Source: JAIBJN01 sp035762005
GTDB taxonomy: Bacteria; Actinomycetota; Thermoleophilia; Gaiellales; Gaiellaceae
Direction of reading: 5' to 3'
Length of the DNA: 13,728 bases
Assembly: GCA_035762005.1 (NCBI GenBank)
Contig: DASTQA010000037.1
Span: 1-13,728 of the forward strand
Part shown: positions 13,695-13,728 of the stretch, piece after piece
Layout of the letters: every line of letters begins with the position of its first letter
Position numbering within the stretch: the first letter of the stretch is position 1
Position numbers and translations under genes: made by a program
The notes under the pieces: model-generated
Told to the model about the DNA's origin: nothing
Database searches by the model: none
The model's input: only the letters and a program-made list of their open reading frames with translations

Positions 13695-13728
13695 ATGGCA
13701 GCACTCATCGGCCTCCTGATCCTCGGGA
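13695..13728 (+). CDS. N-terminus of a membrane-anchored protein, possibly RNase Y
   Basis: Only 11 residues are visible, MAALIGLLILG, before the right edge. They form a hydrophobic N-terminal anchor. ATG 13695 has AGGAG at 13684-13688, 6 nt upstream, so the start is sound. RNase Y (rny) is an endoribonuclease anchored by exactly this type of short N-terminal helix and often lies just after recA-recX in bacteria, so it is the leading guess. Nothing catalytic can be seen, and any small membrane protein would fit equally well on sequence alone. Confidence 0.5.
   Translation, partial: MAALIGLLILG

Noticed and set aside
1..13728. Mobile elements, CRISPR arrays, tRNA/rRNA genes, defence systems
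   Set aside because: I saw no repeat arrays, terminal inverted repeats, transposase motifs, structured RNA genes or composition breaks. The window looks like ordinary core chromosome.

Overview
This 13.7 kb window is a densely packed, very GC-rich bacterial chromosome segment with every supported gene on the + strand. Most codons end in G or C, GTG starts are common, and many genes overlap by a few bases. This, with a RodZ-like gene, cinA-thpR-recA-recX and possibly rny in that order, suggests an actinobacterium. My best guess is a deep-branching class such as Thermoleophilia (Gaiellales/Solirubrobacterales). That placement is inferred from style and gene order, not from a marker tree. I see no insertion sequence, phage gene, CRISPR array, tRNA or rRNA, so this reads as core chromosome rather than an accessory island.

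Layout. (1) 1-1108: the 3' end of a PfkB/ribokinase-family sugar kinase overlaps (GTGA) a complete inosine-uridine-type nucleoside hydrolase. (2) 1196-3439: ftsK, the DNA translocase of division and chromosome segregation, preceded by a GC hairpin. (3) 3490-9068: a promoter followed by a complete nucleoside-type ABC importer. It has a BMP/PnrA-family lipoprotein, a double-NBD ATPase and two BPD_transp_2 permeases, with a small three-helix membrane protein trailing the operon. A perfect 12-bp GNRA hairpin separates the receptor gene from the ATPase gene. (4) 9098-13496: a near-leaderless rodZ-like gene, then cinA, thpR, recA and recX, nearly all touching or overlapping. (5) 13449-13728: a candidate promoter inside the recX tail, a roughly 200-nt leader with no convincing gene, and the first 11 codons of a membrane-anchored protein. 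That protein is possibly RNase Y, and its Shine-Dalgarno lies in the 3' arm of a 10-bp hairpin.

How they fit together: the ABC importer would bring in nucleosides, the hydrolase would split them into base and ribose, and the PfkB kinase could phosphorylate the ribose. This is a salvage module interrupted by ftsK. The second half is a genome-maintenance and cell-shape block: RodZ-like membrane HTH protein, NMN deamidase-type CinA, 2',3'-cyclic RNA phosphodiesterase, RecA and its modulator RecX.

No gene here is of an unknown major class. The most interesting signals are regulatory: the SD-sequestering hairpin before the last gene, the intercistronic hairpin of the ABC operon, and the apparently leaderless rodZ start.
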